The position numbers were made by a program, and so were the translations under genes. Below are positions 9,601-19,500 of a DNA stretch of 64,000 nucleotides, piece after piece. The DNA comes from Kribbella sp. NBC_01245. Its GTDB lineage: Bacteria; Actinomycetota; Actinomycetes; Propionibacteriales; Kribbellaceae. Every line of letters starts with the position of its first letter. Within the stretch, counting starts at the first letter, position 1. The notes beneath the pieces were generated by a model. It worked only from the letters and a program-made list of their open reading frames with translations. It had not been told where the DNA came from and did not search any database. The DNA is taken from positions 6,386,001 through 6,450,000 of the forward strand of contig NZ_CP108487.1 of assembly GCF_036226525.1 (NCBI RefSeq), in the 5' to 3' direction.

Positions 9601-11510
9601 TTGATCATCGCGTGGAATCGGTCGTCATGGGACCGCAGTGCCTGCAGTACCTGCCAGACCACCTTGTAGCGCTCGTTGTCCCGCAGCGCCTCCTCGGGAC
9701 TCACCCCGGAAGGCACCACGATCGGCAGGATGATGTAGCCAAGTTCCTTGCCGGGCGCTTTGCGCATCACGCGCCCTACGGACTGTACGACATCCACCTG
9801 GGAGCCGCGCGGGGTCAAGAAGAGCACGGCGTCGAGGGCCGGCACGTCCACGCCCTCCGAGAGACAACGGGCGTTGGTAAGGACCCGGCACACGTCATCG
9901 GGAGTCTTGTCTCTCAGCCAGGCCAGATGCGTGTTGCGCTCGTGGATTCCCATCGTGCCGTCCACGTGTGCAGCCTCAACGCGGAGCTGGTTTCGCACGG
10001 CGCCGTTCGCGGCCTCGTCCTGGAGCGCGCGGTCGATCAGTGTCGGGAAGCTGGATGCGGCGATCTTAGAGGCCTTGATGTCTTTGGCGAAGGCGACCGC
10101 CATACGCATCGGTGCCTTGTCCGCGATCGCTGTCCCGGCCGAGCCGTAGTGTTTCGACAGACCGTTCCAGCACCCGATCAGCTTTGCGGCATCACCAAGA
10201 GCGATCTCGCCGCCATGTGCCATGGCGCCCTGGAAGTTCTCCGCGACGTAGGACTCGTCGACAGCCAGGACCAGTACCTTGTAATCGGTCAGCAGGTCCG
10301 CCTCAACTGCGTCCCCGAAGCCGAGCCGGTGCAGCTCGGGGCCGTAGGTGCTTGCATCTCCCATGTCGGCGAGGACGGCCTCGGCATCGAGCGCCTTACG
10401 ACGAACCTCCTCACCGAAAACTCTCGGCGTAGCGGTCATATAGAGCCGCTTGGCCGCCTTCAAATAGTCATTGTCGTGCACCCTCACGAAGTGAGACTCG
10501 TCAGTCCCAGCGAGGGTGACACCGGTAGTCCGGTGGGCCTCGTCGCAAATGATCAGGTCGAACGCATCGAGGCCATCCTGTTGTGCCTGAGCCACAACGT
10601 CGATTGACTGGTAGGTCGCGAAGACGACCTTCATCCGGTCCGTTGCATGTCGGCCGCTGGTCATCCTAGCCAGGAGGGCGGCTGCATTGGTAGTGGCGGG
10701 CTCTGTGAGGTCGATGACGGACATATCCGCGTCGTCGCTGTTTACTCGGCGACCGACCCGAACATCAGAACAGACCGCAAACGGGCGAATGTCGAGCGAC
10801 GCCTCGGCCATCCATTCGCGCAGTGACTGACTTAGCAGCTGGATGGACGGAACAAGGAATAGCACACTGCCGCCGACGCCGACCAGTTCCTCGGCGATCC
10901 GCAACGAAGTGAACGTCTTTCCGGTTCCGCAAGCCATTACGAGCTTGCCTCGGTCGTGCTCCACGTATCCGCGGCGGACGTCGTCGAGGGCGCGTTGCTG
11001 ATGCGGCCGTAGTACCTTTGGTCCGGTCGGTACCAGGATTTCAGGGGTGGTCCACGAAAACTGAGACCAGTCCACCCTGGCCTCGGACAGGTAGCCGATG
11101 TCGATTCGCTGTACAGGTACCGCGAGCCCCTGAAGCGCGTGCTTGGCGTTGTCGGACCAGTCGGCGGCGGTGTCGAAGATGTAACGGTCGGAGAACTCGA
11201 CACGGCCTGAAGATGCCACAAATGAATCGATGTCCGCCTTGGCGACTTTGTGGCTGGGATCGTAGAACTTGCACTGAATTGCCGTGTAGTCGTCGCGGTC
11301 GCGGTTCGCCGCCACCAGATCGATTCCCGTGTCGGGCCGACCTTGTCGACCAGGCCATTGCGACCAAAGCCACACCTCGGAGAAGCGCGCGGTCCACTCG
11401 GGGTCGCTGCGCAAATAGCTGGCAACCAAACGCTCGAACTTGTCGCCCTTGTCGCGCTCGTCAAGAGCAGTGGCCCGCAACTGCTCTAGTACCTCGTGGA
11501 TCGTGACCAT
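6693..11510 (-). CDS. Type ISP restriction-modification enzyme (Mrr-like nuclease, SF2 translocase, N6-adenine methylase)
   Basis: A single polypeptide of about 1605 residues. In order: an Mrr-like nuclease domain with GIDLVAANR (~60) and AIQCKF (~80); an SF2 helicase with Walker A MACGTGKTF (~190), DEAH (~325) and motif VI QSVGRVMRK (~576); a gamma-class adenine methyltransferase with GFTGTGTF (~891) and NPPY (~1003); and a long C-terminal region matching the target-recognition part of the LlaBIII/LlaGI type ISP family. Such enzymes methylate one strand of their site and cut after head-on translocation, so no partner gene is required. I chose the ATG at 11510 (MVTIHEVLEQL) because GGAAAG precedes it; the open frame runs up to 11717 but that extension looks non-coding. 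Confidence 0.92.
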   Translation of the reverse strand: MVTIHEVLEQLRATALDERDKGDKFERLVASYLRSDPEWTARFSEVWLWSQWPGRQGRPDTGIDLVAANRDRDDYTAIQCKFYDPSHKVAKADIDSFVASSGRVEFSDRYIFDTAADWSDNAKHALQGLAVPVQRIDIGYLSEARVDWSQFSWTTPEILVPTGPKVLRPHQQRALDDVRRGYVEHDRGKLVMACGTGKTFTSLRIAEELVGVGGSVLFLVPSIQLLSQSLREWMAEASLDIRPFAVCSDVRVGRRVNSDDADMSVIDLTEPATTNAAALLARMTSGRHATDRMKVVFATYQSIDVVAQAQQDGLDAFDLIICDEAHRTTGVTLAGTDESHFVRVHDNDYLKAAKRLYMTATPRVFGEEVRRKALDAEAVLADMGDASTYGPELHRLGFGDAVEADLLTDYKVLVLAVDESYVAENFQGAMAHGGEIALGDAAKLIGCWNGLSKHYGSAGTAIADKAPMRMAVAFAKDIKASKIAASSFPTLIDRALQDEAANGAVRNQLRVEAAHVDGTMGIHERNTHLAWLRDKTPDDVCRVLTNARCLSEGVDVPALDAVLFLTPRGSQVDVVQSVGRVMRKAPGKELGYIILPIVVPSGVSPEEALRDNERYKVVWQVLQALRSHDDRFHAMINQIELNKNKTNRLVIDDVTPRPEAERPHESPSSESDQSSQLTLDYGFEGFRDAMYARIVQKVGERRYWETWARDVSDIAQAHITRIQGLLADPESPPAREFEAFLAGLQGNLNESISHNEAVEMLAQHLVTRPVFEALFEGYDFTAHNPVAQTMELMLRSLDEHNLGAENDKLERFYASVRRRVEGVRDADGKQRVIVELYDKFFATAFKKTVDRLGIVYTPIEIVDFILRSADAVLRQEFGQGLGDEGVHILDGFTGTGTFVVRLLQSGLISPHDLARKYAHELHANEMLLLAYYIAAVNIETTYAALAIDDGEEPGSYKPFPGLVLTDTFQSYEDGDRDDLHIFPENNQRISRQRDLPITVIVGNPPYSVGQASANDDNANTVYPTIDAAIRETYAAKSATSSIRGLYDSYVRAIKWASLRVGDRGVIAYVTNGGFLNSNSADGMRKSLHEEFAAIHIFNLRGNRRNAGAEGRPIFEAFAKGSGGSIAGIAIVVLVKDTARPGPAELHYAQVGDFTTAQEKVAEIVEARSILGTGAVRITPDEHGDWLDQRREEFGGFLPLHAKDGVSVFAVTSKGLTTNRDAWVYNSSAAELTASVDRLVSTYQGALADGLSERDVPRDPRLISWSRRLLARFSQGQPISADSSSHRIACYRPFQLQHVYFSAALNEDRRRLPSAFPTADHDNYGFLLTGVSSHYEFSVIATDRLPDLHLLDTGQFFPRWVWEPLPAQEDTLDLAFDTDEEGGVGGYRRVDNITDEALAKFRQSYPDQSVTKDDVYFYCYGLLHSPVYRKTYAADLKKLLPRIPLVRDFRGFVRAGRELSNLHLGYESVTPYPLGGLDALEQRDGDDYRYYRVEKMRPGAPSAEQKAAGEKADRSTIVYNDHITLDGIPEDTHRYRLGPRTALEWVLERYQVRTDKNSGIVNDANQWSTEVADPRYIIDLVGRVVTVSVETMKIIDALPDLEIVEP

Positions 11511-12520
11511 AGGCCGCATCTTTCCGCACAGTCCCTGTGCCGCAACTAGGGGGGAGGGAACGGTCGTGTGTAGCCGGCGAAGCCAGCGCTTTACATCGCG
11601 CGAGATCAGCCCACGACGAACCCAGTTGGTCGACCGAAGGGTCTCCCAGGTTTCCGTCGTGGCCTCGTGCTCCGCGAGCGGCTTCGGGCCACCGCGAATC
11701 CCTCCTGTCGCCAACACTGGAGCAGTCCCTGGCCCCGTAGACCGTGCTGGCGCCGGACCAGCTAGTAGATCTCAACGCCGAGAGCTGACAGCAGCCGGAG
11801 TCTGTAGTCCCCGAGGTGACAGGTCCGGCGCTCAACTTCTGCCCGCACGAGCGTGGACCTGTCACCTCGACAACCCGGTGATGCCGCTTGGCCGTCGTGG
11901 ACTGTGTGGGCGCTGGTCGATCCGGCCAGCGCTGACCGCGGTCACAGCTGATGGCGCGAGTGAGGCATGGCGGGCGAGCGTCTGGAGCGTTCGCTTGCGG
12001 TCAGGTCAGCCGGCATTGACGTGATGGCGAAGGTCCCGCGGTTGATAGCCGCCACGGACACTTAAGCCGGCCGCAGCCCAGAAGAGGCGCGAATCGGACA
12101 AATGACCGCCGAAGTGTGCCAAGTCAGCCCAGGATGCTCCTGCCGCAGCGCCAGGAGGCTGGCCGTTGTGAGTCAGCCACGCTGAACATCCTCGCGTGTG
12201 CAGGGCCGCTCGACCCAGCCCAAAGCATAGGGCCGACACGCCGTGTAATCCACGGTGAAGGCAAAGTCGCCGTCCGGCTGCGCAGGATCGTTGGCCGCGC
12301 GCTTCCGCCAGCCACGGCGCTCACCGGACATGGTGTCTTGCCAGGGGTTGTTCAGCCGTGGAGTGTGCGGCCAGCCTGCAATCCGCCCGAAGCGCCCGCG
12401 ACTGATCCATTGGAGGAGATCGCGGACCGGTTGACGACCGGAAACACGGCGACACGATCCGTCGATGCGACGTGTTGGCGCACTAGACCCGCCCGCTCCG
12501 GATCGAGTTCTGATCTGGAG
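11511..12520. other. Long intergenic region with one strong inverted repeat
   Basis: About 1 kb upstream of the restriction enzyme with no gene I can support. Frames such as 12116-12535 (+) and 12006-12239 (-) have shadow-like composition. It contains the 14-bp inverted repeat listed separately and presumably the promoter of the restriction enzyme. Confidence 0.45.
11814..11869. repeat. Perfect 14-bp inverted repeat with 28-nt spacer
   Basis: GAGGTGACAGGTCC at 11814-11827 is the exact reverse complement of 11856-11869. There is no T-tract after it on either strand, so it is not a typical intrinsic terminator. It could be a long hairpin, an operator or an old element end. Confidence 0.75.
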
Positions 12521-12859
12521 CTATTCACCGTGTGAGTCCAGATCGATGGCACGATGGATCGAAGCCTCGTAATCGGCAGCGATCGAATCAACTCGCACGC
12601 CCATTACCTGCGGCTGGTCGCGCGTGTGCTTGTCCAAGAGCAGATCGTGCAGGCCGTCGATGCGGCTCTCAATAGTGATAAAAGTGAGCCGCCACTCCTC
12701 GATCTCGACATACGAGCCTTGGCGCCACGTCATCGTCGTCGCCGGTCCCAGAATCTGCCCGCTCGCCGCGAGCCCGTCCTGCACGGCGAGGCGGGCCAAC
12801 CTCACGGCGTCATCGCGGGTATCTACCGCCGTGCAGACCTGCCAAGTAGTCGACATCAT
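12521..12859 (-). CDS. CutA-like protein (divalent-cation tolerance family)
   Basis: A 112-residue protein with the CutA1 pattern: an N-terminal strand followed by ARLAVQDGLAASGQILGP, then a strand with EIEEWRLTFITIESR and the helix LHDLLLDKHTRDQPQV before VRVDS. CutA proteins form trimers with a ferredoxin-like fold and have been linked to copper tolerance, though the molecular role is unsettled. The usual family motif HPYxxPEI is replaced by HTRDQPQV, so this is a divergent member. It is divergent from the PIN gene across a 290-bp gap. Confidence 0.7.
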   Translation of the reverse strand: MMSTTWQVCTAVDTRDDAVRLARLAVQDGLAASGQILGPATTMTWRQGSYVEIEEWRLTFITIESRIDGLHDLLLDKHTRDQPQVMGVRVDSIAADYEASIHRAIDLDSHGE

Positions 12860-13150
12860 TGCTCCCAGCTGTCGATGAGATCCATACGCATGGCGAACCT
12901 TTCGGTCGCTTTCCTTGCCTGAGGAGCGGGCTCCCCGATTCCGGACTGGGCATGGCAGCGGTCTCAGTCTCTGACAAACAATTCGCCAGAGCGCGAGTCA
13001 GGAGTCCGCCGCGGACGCGCACCGGGCCTCACCTGTTGCCCACAGGCTGGAGGCGACCCAGATTCTAGCGCCGCCGACCACGGCTGCCCTAGGACCACGA
13101 GGGTGCGCAAATTCGCAGCGGTGGTGGCGGTGACCTGTCAGGATTTCAGC

Positions 13151-14059
13151 ATGCTCGTCACCTTGACTCCTGGCGTCGACCGGGACCGCGTCCTCGAACT
13201 GCTGTGGAAGGCCTCGGTCGAGATCACCAACCACCACGGCGACCAGGACAGCTACGTGAAGTGGGTGATGGACATGGCACGGTTGCTGCGTGGCCAGATT
13301 GCCCAAGCCGACTTGGACCAGCTGCTGCTCACGCCGGCCTTCTACCGCCTCGCGGATCCGGTCACGAATGGGACGCCGCAGGCCCGCCAGTGGCTTGAGG
13401 CCGAGCTGTCCGCCCGGGCGGCTGGGCTCACTGCCGCCCACGAAAAGCTTCAAATGCAGATCCGCACTTGGACTGCGTCCGCCGACAAGGCCTTGGCGGT
13501 GGTCGACACCAGTGTGTTCCTTTCACACCCGGCGTGGACACGGGACGCGGACCCTGCCGCGGTCGTCGCCAGTATTCCCTGGGCCGAAGAGCTGGGGGTC
13601 GGGTTCGCTGATGTGCTGCTGGTGCTCCCCGAGGTGGTGATCCGCGAGCTCGACCGGCAGAAGGAGTCGGGCAACCAGGCGCTACGCTGGCGCGCCTCGG
13701 TAACGCTGGCCGTCATCGACAGGCTCCTGCCCAACCCGCACGACACGGTCCTGATCCGGGCCGCGGATCCCGACTGGGATGCGATTGCTGCGCGAGATGA
13801 GATGCCACATGGACGAGTCGATCTGCGGGTGTTCTTCGACGATCCGGCGCACCGGCCGCTCGCGGATTCCGACGCGGAGATCATCGATCGAGCGATGGCG
13901 GTACAGACGCTCGCCGGCGCCAAGGTGCGGCTGGTGACCATGGATACTGGGATGGGACTCAATGCGCGCCGGCGCGGATTGCTGGTGACGAAACCGGAGA
14001 GAGTCATCGAGCCTCCGCCCCCTGAGGGCCGGTCGACGCGCTCAGGTCGGCAGAGCTAA
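13151..14059 (+). CDS. PIN-domain protein (putative ribonuclease)
   Basis: The 302-residue protein has an alpha-helical N-terminal region (~110 residues) followed by a PIN domain. Acidic residues in PIN order are visible: VVDTSVFL (~119), LPEVVIRELDRQK, the pair in DSDAEIIDRA and VTMDTGM near the C-terminus. PIN proteins are Mg2+-dependent RNases, many of them VapC-type toxins, but this one is twice the size of a VapC and has no adjacent antitoxin-like gene. The start at 13151 (MLVTLTPGV) is preferred to the upstream start at 13103, whose extra 16 residues look unrelated. Confidence 0.8.
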   Translation: MLVTLTPGVDRDRVLELLWKASVEITNHHGDQDSYVKWVMDMARLLRGQIAQADLDQLLLTPAFYRLADPVTNGTPQARQWLEAELSARAAGLTAAHEKLQMQIRTWTASADKALAVVDTSVFLSHPAWTRDADPAAVVASIPWAEELGVGFADVLLVLPEVVIRELDRQKESGNQALRWRASVTLAVIDRLLPNPHDTVLIRAADPDWDAIAARDEMPHGRVDLRVFFDDPAHRPLADSDAEIIDRAMAVQTLAGAKVRLVTMDTGMGLNARRRGLLVTKPERVIEPPPPEGRSTRSGRQS

Positions 14060-14259
14060 CGGTGGCCCACGGCCTACCGGTGAGCTGAGCGATTGTGTGT
14101 TGTCACCTGCTGGGCTAACCCTCCCCGACAGGGGCATTGCCCTGTGGCACCTGCGGGGTGAAGGGCGGGCCCCGGCCCCGGCTGTGCTACCGCAACCGGG
14201 GTGGGGGTGTGACCGCGCGGAACGTTGATGGGTGCATCATCTGGTGTTTCCCCTCCTCG

Positions 14260-14346
14260 ACCGATGTCCTGAGACATCGACCAGCCTTGACCTGGGCTTG
14301 CCACGTCCCAGGACATCGGTGAACTTCTGTGTCAGGACATCGGTGA
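14260..14346. repeat. Cluster of AGGACATCGGT repeats, possible IS end remnant
   Basis: AGGACATCGGT occurs directly at 14310-14320 and 14334-14344 and in reverse complement at 14260-14270. The inverted copy is also part of the palindrome CGATGTC-CTGA-GACATCG (14262-14279). Similar ATGTCCTGA/ACATC repeats are, as far as I recall, found next to IS481-type elements in actinobacteria, but no transposase is present here. Either a remnant of such an element or a regulator-binding cluster. Confidence 0.6.
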
Positions 14347-14405
14347 CACATCCGGGGGTGCTTGGCGGTGACACTCTCGGCTGTGTCGAGCGGTGCCGAC
14401 CATCA

Positions 14406-15410
14406 ATGAATCCGCTGATCCTCGTGTCCGACTCGCGATCCGTGATAGGACCCGGCCCGATGGCTGGCTGCGGCGCTGGAGCCGGCAGCCGGGCGGCCGG
14501 GAAAGCTATCGTGCAGAGCGTGCCAGGACTACGGAGGATCCTCACCGACGGCGAATCGAAGGTGGACCGTGTGCTCGACGAGTACGCGCGCGAAAACGGT
14601 TACCGGTTGCTCCTCAAGCCTCGCTTCCGCGACGTGATCGACGTCGACGACATGCACCTGACCGGGCGCGAGCGGAACTTCACCTTCACGGCACACTTCG
14701 ACTTCATCGCCGCCGACGCCGCAACTAGCCTGCCGATTCTTGCGATTGAGTATGACGATGCGCGGCATCGGACGGATCCGGAGCAGCGTGAGCGCGACAA
14801 GATCAAGGATCGGCTCTGCCAGGCCGCAGGTCTGCCGATGCTGCGCGTCGATAGCCAGTTCGCCCGTCGCGAGGGCCGTTGGCGGGTACTCGGCTACATC
14901 TTGGAGATGCACGAGGTCGGCAAGGCTTTCCACGCCGCCCAGCAAGCTGGGCAGGTTCCGTGGGACGAGCCGTTCATCCACAATCTGATCATCGACATGA
15001 GCAACTCCAGCCGTCCGACATTCACCGGCCTCGATCAGGCTGCGCTAGAGCGGCTCAGCGACCTGCGCGGTGCCGGTACGATCGGCCCCTACGGGGGGTG
15101 GTGGCGCGACGTCGACGGACAGATCGAGGCGTGCTGTGTGCTCGATCTACTGAATGGCCAGTTCATCTCCTCGCTGGTCTCGATCCGCAAGTTCGCGATC
15201 GAGGGCATCTCGGCTCGGGCGGTCGCCGACGAACTAGCGACCGCCGAACTCGGCTGGCTGATGCAGCGCTACGAGGCCGGGGAGCCGGTCGCGCTCAGCG
15301 CCCAGCAGGGCAATGCGCTGCTAGATCGGCTCGGACGCGACATTCGTCGTGCCTGGTCTCCGGAGGGCTGGATGATGCGCTGGGGCTCGATGCCGTCGTC
15401 GGAGACCTGA
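14406..15410 (+). CDS. DUF2726-type putative PD-(D/E)XK nuclease
   Basis: About 334 residues. The middle matches DUF2726: LLLKPRFRDVIDVDD, then HFDFIAAD, LPILAIEYDDARH and a basic helix with RDKIKDRLCQAAGLPMLRV. This D-x(n)-E-x-D pattern followed by R...K...GLPLLR is the usual restriction-endonuclease-like core of the family, so DNA cleavage is plausible but unproven. The C-terminal half (~170 residues) is of unknown type. Start is uncertain: ATG at 14406 or 14461 and GTG at 14511 are all possible, and none has a strong ribosome site. It sits just after the IS-like repeats. Confidence 0.7.
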   Translation: MNPLILVSDSRSVIGPGPMAGCGAGAGSRAAGKAIVQSVPGLRRILTDGESKVDRVLDEYARENGYRLLLKPRFRDVIDVDDMHLTGRERNFTFTAHFDFIAADAATSLPILAIEYDDARHRTDPEQRERDKIKDRLCQAAGLPMLRVDSQFARREGRWRVLGYILEMHEVGKAFHAAQQAGQVPWDEPFIHNLIIDMSNSSRPTFTGLDQAALERLSDLRGAGTIGPYGGWWRDVDGQIEACCVLDLLNGQFISSLVSIRKFAIEGISARAVADELATAELGWLMQRYEAGEPVALSAQQGNALLDRLGRDIRRAWSPEGWMMRWGSMPSSET

Positions 15411-15525
15411 CGGCGACAGGCGACGCTGAACTCGACCCCGCGGCGCACGCCACAACACCCCCGGAACCCATCACCGATGTGCTCACACATCAACTGCTAC
15501 CGATCTCCTGGCGCAGAACCATCAC

Positions 15526-15993
15526 CTAGGCCGTGCTGGATTGCCGTGTGGTCGCCGCCAGACCGGCGGTGAGCCTATGAGATTGGGCCAGGTCGGCGAG
15601 CCGGAACCCGACCAGGTCGTTGCTGCTTGAGGTGCGAGCCGCTGCGGATTCCGCTGGGGGTATGACGACAAACAGGGCGTGCCCTGTTACCGCGGCGTCG
15701 ATCCAGTCGCAGTTGGCATCGAGGTTGCCCGGCAACTGGAGGGCGGAGCCGCGGGCGGCGAAGGATATGAGTTCTCGGCTGGTGTGGAGCAACTGCAGTC
15801 GACCAGAGCTAAGCCATTGACGGCGCTGCCACTCCTCCGGGCCGACCTTGCTGATCACGCCAGCCATCGTCAGCTGCTTGCGGATCGCAAGATAGGAGTC
15901 GGCTGTCCTGGGTTCAAGGAGCAGGCTGGCGAGAGGGCCTTCCTGCGTGTCTAGGGTTGCTAGAGCCCAGTGGGGCGGGTGGGCGAGCACCAC
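15526..15993 (-). CDS. Hypothetical protein
   Basis: A 155-residue protein starting with GTG-GTG, preceded by AGGAGAGGTGG at a fair distance, so translation is credible. It contains PHWALATLDTQEGPLASLLLEPR and a central hydrophobic strand ALFVVIPPAE. I recognise no family. It is convergent with the DUF2726 gene (115 bp between stops) and lies downstream of the chimeric remnant at 16085-16327 on the same strand. Confidence 0.6.
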   Translation of the reverse strand: MVLAHPPHWALATLDTQEGPLASLLLEPRTADSYLAIRKQLTMAGVISKVGPEEWQRRQWLSSGRLQLLHTSRELISFAARGSALQLPGNLDANCDWIDAAVTGHALFVVIPPAESAAARTSSSNDLVGFRLADLAQSHRLTAGLAATTRQSSTA

Positions 15994-16084
15994 GATGCGA
16001 CCACCTCTCCTGAAGAAACATCTGTTATGTCGCCGAGGCCCGCAGTTGCTGACCGATGCCCGCTTGCCAGCGGCTCCACAGCCG

Positions 16085-16327
16085 CTAGTGAATCACGATT
16101 TCGAGTGGCGATAGCACTAGCAATTTGTAGCTATCGAGATGGTGGGTGCGACGTTTCAGCTCTGTCAGAATCAGCGGGTGTAGCCGTACCCGCGAGAGAT
16201 CGGAAGGTCGGGATGCCCTCCGCCGACGAGGCCGGTGATAGCCAACTCGGCCCTTGCTGATGTTGGACACGGTTGACGGCGACAGCGTCGCGTCGCGGGC
16301 GAGCTTCTGCAGTGGTCCGCCAGGCAT
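16085..16327 (-). pseudogene. Chimeric remnant: HTH start joined to the tail of the 20.5-kb nuclease family
   Basis: The frame begins with a helix-turn-helix-like segment, LARDATLSPSTVSNISKGR, then an Arg-rich joint. It ends with HPLILTELKRRTHHLDSY...VLSPLEIVIH. That ending matches the last 31 residues of the protein at 20489-21619 (HPLLLEETRRRTAHLENY...LLPGEAVIY) at about 16 of 31 positions, and both stop right after it. I infer a deletion that fused the ends of two genes. A short functional regulator is the alternative. Confidence 0.45.
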
Positions 16328-16501
16328 GAGGCAACCTTAGGGCTATGCGGTCCTCGAAGGTGCAGATCCGACAGGTTTCAACATATCGACAGGGGTGAGT
16401 CGCTACGATCCAACGCCGAGCTCACCGTCGGCCCTGCGGTTAGGCTGAGTTGCGGCCAGTTCTGACGACCGCGCGCAGATGCTCGTCGGGAAGAGGTGAC
16501 A

Positions 16502-19500
16502 GTGGCGGAGAGAGAATTCGGTGGGCCATTCTCAGTCGCAGCTCATCAGGTGGAAGCACTCGGCACCAGCTTCGTACCCTTCGTCAACGCCTTGCTTGAT
16601 GCCGAAGCTGCCGTCGCTGGTCTGGACGGCTGGCAGCTGAGCACCACATACCGCGAGAACATCGGCGACCTGGGCATCGACGCCGGAATCCGAGGAGCCC
16701 GCAAGACCCGCCACATTCCAGCCGGCGACAGTGCCTGGCAGTTCAAAGCAGGAGACCTCCTGCCGGCCAAGTGCAAGGCTGAGTTGCTTCGACCTGATCT
16801 GCGTGAACCGTCGGCAGCCCTTGAGACCGTCCGGGCCGGCGGTACTTATCGCCTGGTTCTCGGCGCAGACTTAACGCCCGTCAAGGTCACCAAGCGACGC
16901 AAAGCGCTGGAAGAGGCAGCAGCGAGCAAGGGGATCGAGGTAGTTTCTGGGATGTTCGAAGTTCTACCGGCGAGTGCGTTGGCTTCCTGGGCCGAAGAGC
17001 ACCCATCCCTCGCGGTATCACCGCTGTTAGGCGGGATCGGGAACGTCGCAATGCCGCTTGCCCAATGGAGCCGCGTCGGCCGGCTCAGCAACGAATGGCA
17101 GGCGTCGGCCTCACGTACGAGGCTACCGACCTACCTCGAGACATTTGTGACCGGTCGCCGCGTTCCTGACCTGCGTCTGGAGGGGGTCAGCGGTATCGGT
17201 AAGACCCGAGCAGTGCTTGAGGCCCTTCGCTGCCAACCCTTCGCGCATCTTGTCGCGTATCTGCCCGCCTATAGATCTGCCCCGCAAGGTCTGCTTCACC
17301 ACCTTCAGTTCCAGCGGCGACCGACAATTCTGGTGATCGACGAATGCGAGGCACGCGAGCACGACCAACTTGCTGGCATGTTGACAGTGGATTCGCCAGT
17401 CCGGCTCATCACCATCGGACACCCCACGGGGTACAGAGGACGCTCGGAACCGCTGGTGATCGACGATCTCGAGGAGCACGCTGTCGCTGGCGTCATCAAG
17501 ACTGCGGAACCGAACCTGTCCGCGGAACATCGAGATTTTGCTGTTGCAGCTTCGGCCGGGAACCCCCGGTTGGCGCAGATCTTCGCCGATGCTCTGAGTA
17601 AGAACCCGAATGCCACTGTCAATGATCTCATCAGCCAAGACATCATCGAGACCTACATCACCGCGGATCTTCCTAAGGACAGCAACCGCCTGGCCTACTA
17701 TGTCGTCGCGCTTGTTCCCCACGTGGTATTCCATGGCGGCAGCAGCAATGCCTTTCGCGAGCTTGCGTCGGTTCTTCCGGTCACCGAGATCGATCTGAGG
17801 ATGGCCCTCGACCACCTGGACGGGCTCGGACTCGTCTTAGGCGTCAGTTCGACCGGTCAGCCAGACGTCCGTACCTGCAAGATCACGCCGCATCCATTGG
17901 CCTTGCATCTGGCCCGTCGTGCTTGGGAAGTCCTGACGACCAGGATCCTGAACGACCTACTGCCGGCGGTGGCGAACAGCGACCTGCTCGACGACCTGGT
18001 GCAACGAGTCGCCGAGCTGGGCTCATCCGACGTAACCAGCGCTGCCGCACGACACATTCTCGGCTCGGCGAAGCTGCTCGAAGCGCTCCGCCCCAATGGC
18101 AGTCATGAATACGGCACTTTGTTGTCGAACCTGGCCGCGATCGCCCCAGAGGCTGTCTGCGACCTCGTGGAAGCCGAGGTGAATGCCAGTCCCGAGTACG
18201 AGCTACTCGACCTGCTAGAACAATGGGAAGCGGCACGAGAAGCACTCGACCGCCTCGCGTGGAACACCAGCACCTTCAGGAGAGCAGCAGACCTCATCCG
18301 CCGGATCGCTCGAACGGCGCCTATTGAGGATCCGAGCAAACCTAGCCCCGCCATCGTCGGCCTGGCGGACCTTGATAGCCACGACCCATTCATCGTGCGA
18401 TTCACAAACCTATTCGGAGCGATCCTGCCCAATACGGCAGCGACTCCAGCGGCCCGCCTCAGATACCTGCGGGCCATCCAGACATCCAGCGATGTAAGGG
18501 ACCGCCGGCTCGCCGTCCTGGCAGCAAGCCGAGCGATACAGCCGGACGAAACAGCCTTCGGATCCCTGCATAGCCAAGGCACGATGCTGATCGAAAGCCG
18601 CGGCATTCCCTCCACCTGGGGCGCAGCCTGGGACTACAAAGCCGATGCCATCACCATCCTCGGTGCGTTGGCCAAGGACGTGGACCCCGTAACAGCTAAC
18701 TCGGCTGTCGCTTCTCTGGCGGACGCCATCCAAGAGCTGCTGGAGACGAACTTTCTCAGCATGACTCTCGTCCCTGCCCTGCTGAGACTCGCGTCGACGC
18801 AACTTCAGCCGGTGCGCACAGTAATGGCCGAACTGCGACTACTGCATCGCGACAGCCAGAACAGAAGCATCCTCAAGAATCTCGAATACCTCGAGACCAA
18901 GCTCCCGGGGCCAACCGCAGAAGAGACGGTGGAGTACCTGGCCGATGTCAACACATCGCACGACCTTGACGGCGACTGCTTCTATCCGCAACTGAGAGCG
19001 GCCGTTGAACGCATCAATCAGTCCGATCGCATCAGTCTCCTGCTAGACATTCTGCAGCGGAGACCACGTGCGTCATTCTGGATCGGCCGGATGCTCGGCG
19101 AGGTTGCTGGCCAAGATGAGACCGTAGAAGCCGCCCTCACGGAGCTCGCGCGCACCGGCGAAACGCCCTTGATCGGCTACCTCCACGCCCTCAACCAGAG
19201 TCAAAGCGGCGCTCACGACCGGTTCCTCGACGCCCGAGTAGGCGCCACGCTGGACCGCGGCACACGGTTGCGTGTGACGGTGCGCAGTCCACACACCGAG
19301 GAAGCGGCGATCCGCGCACTCAAACTCAGCGCCCGTCTCGAACCGAGCGACGGTGCACGCGTACTCCTCGGCTGGAAGGTGCGCGATGAGGAGCTGGTGA
19401 CACTGCTGAGTAACTGGCTGACCCGGCTCAGTACGCAAGCGGACTACAACGCCGTCGTCGACTGCGTACGCCAGATGCTGTACGGGCGCCCCGCCTGGAT

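Noticed and set aside
11511..11717. 69-residue N-terminal extension of the type ISP enzyme
   Set aside because: The extension is unlike the family start; ATG 11510 has a ribosome site and leads directly into the Mrr-like domain.
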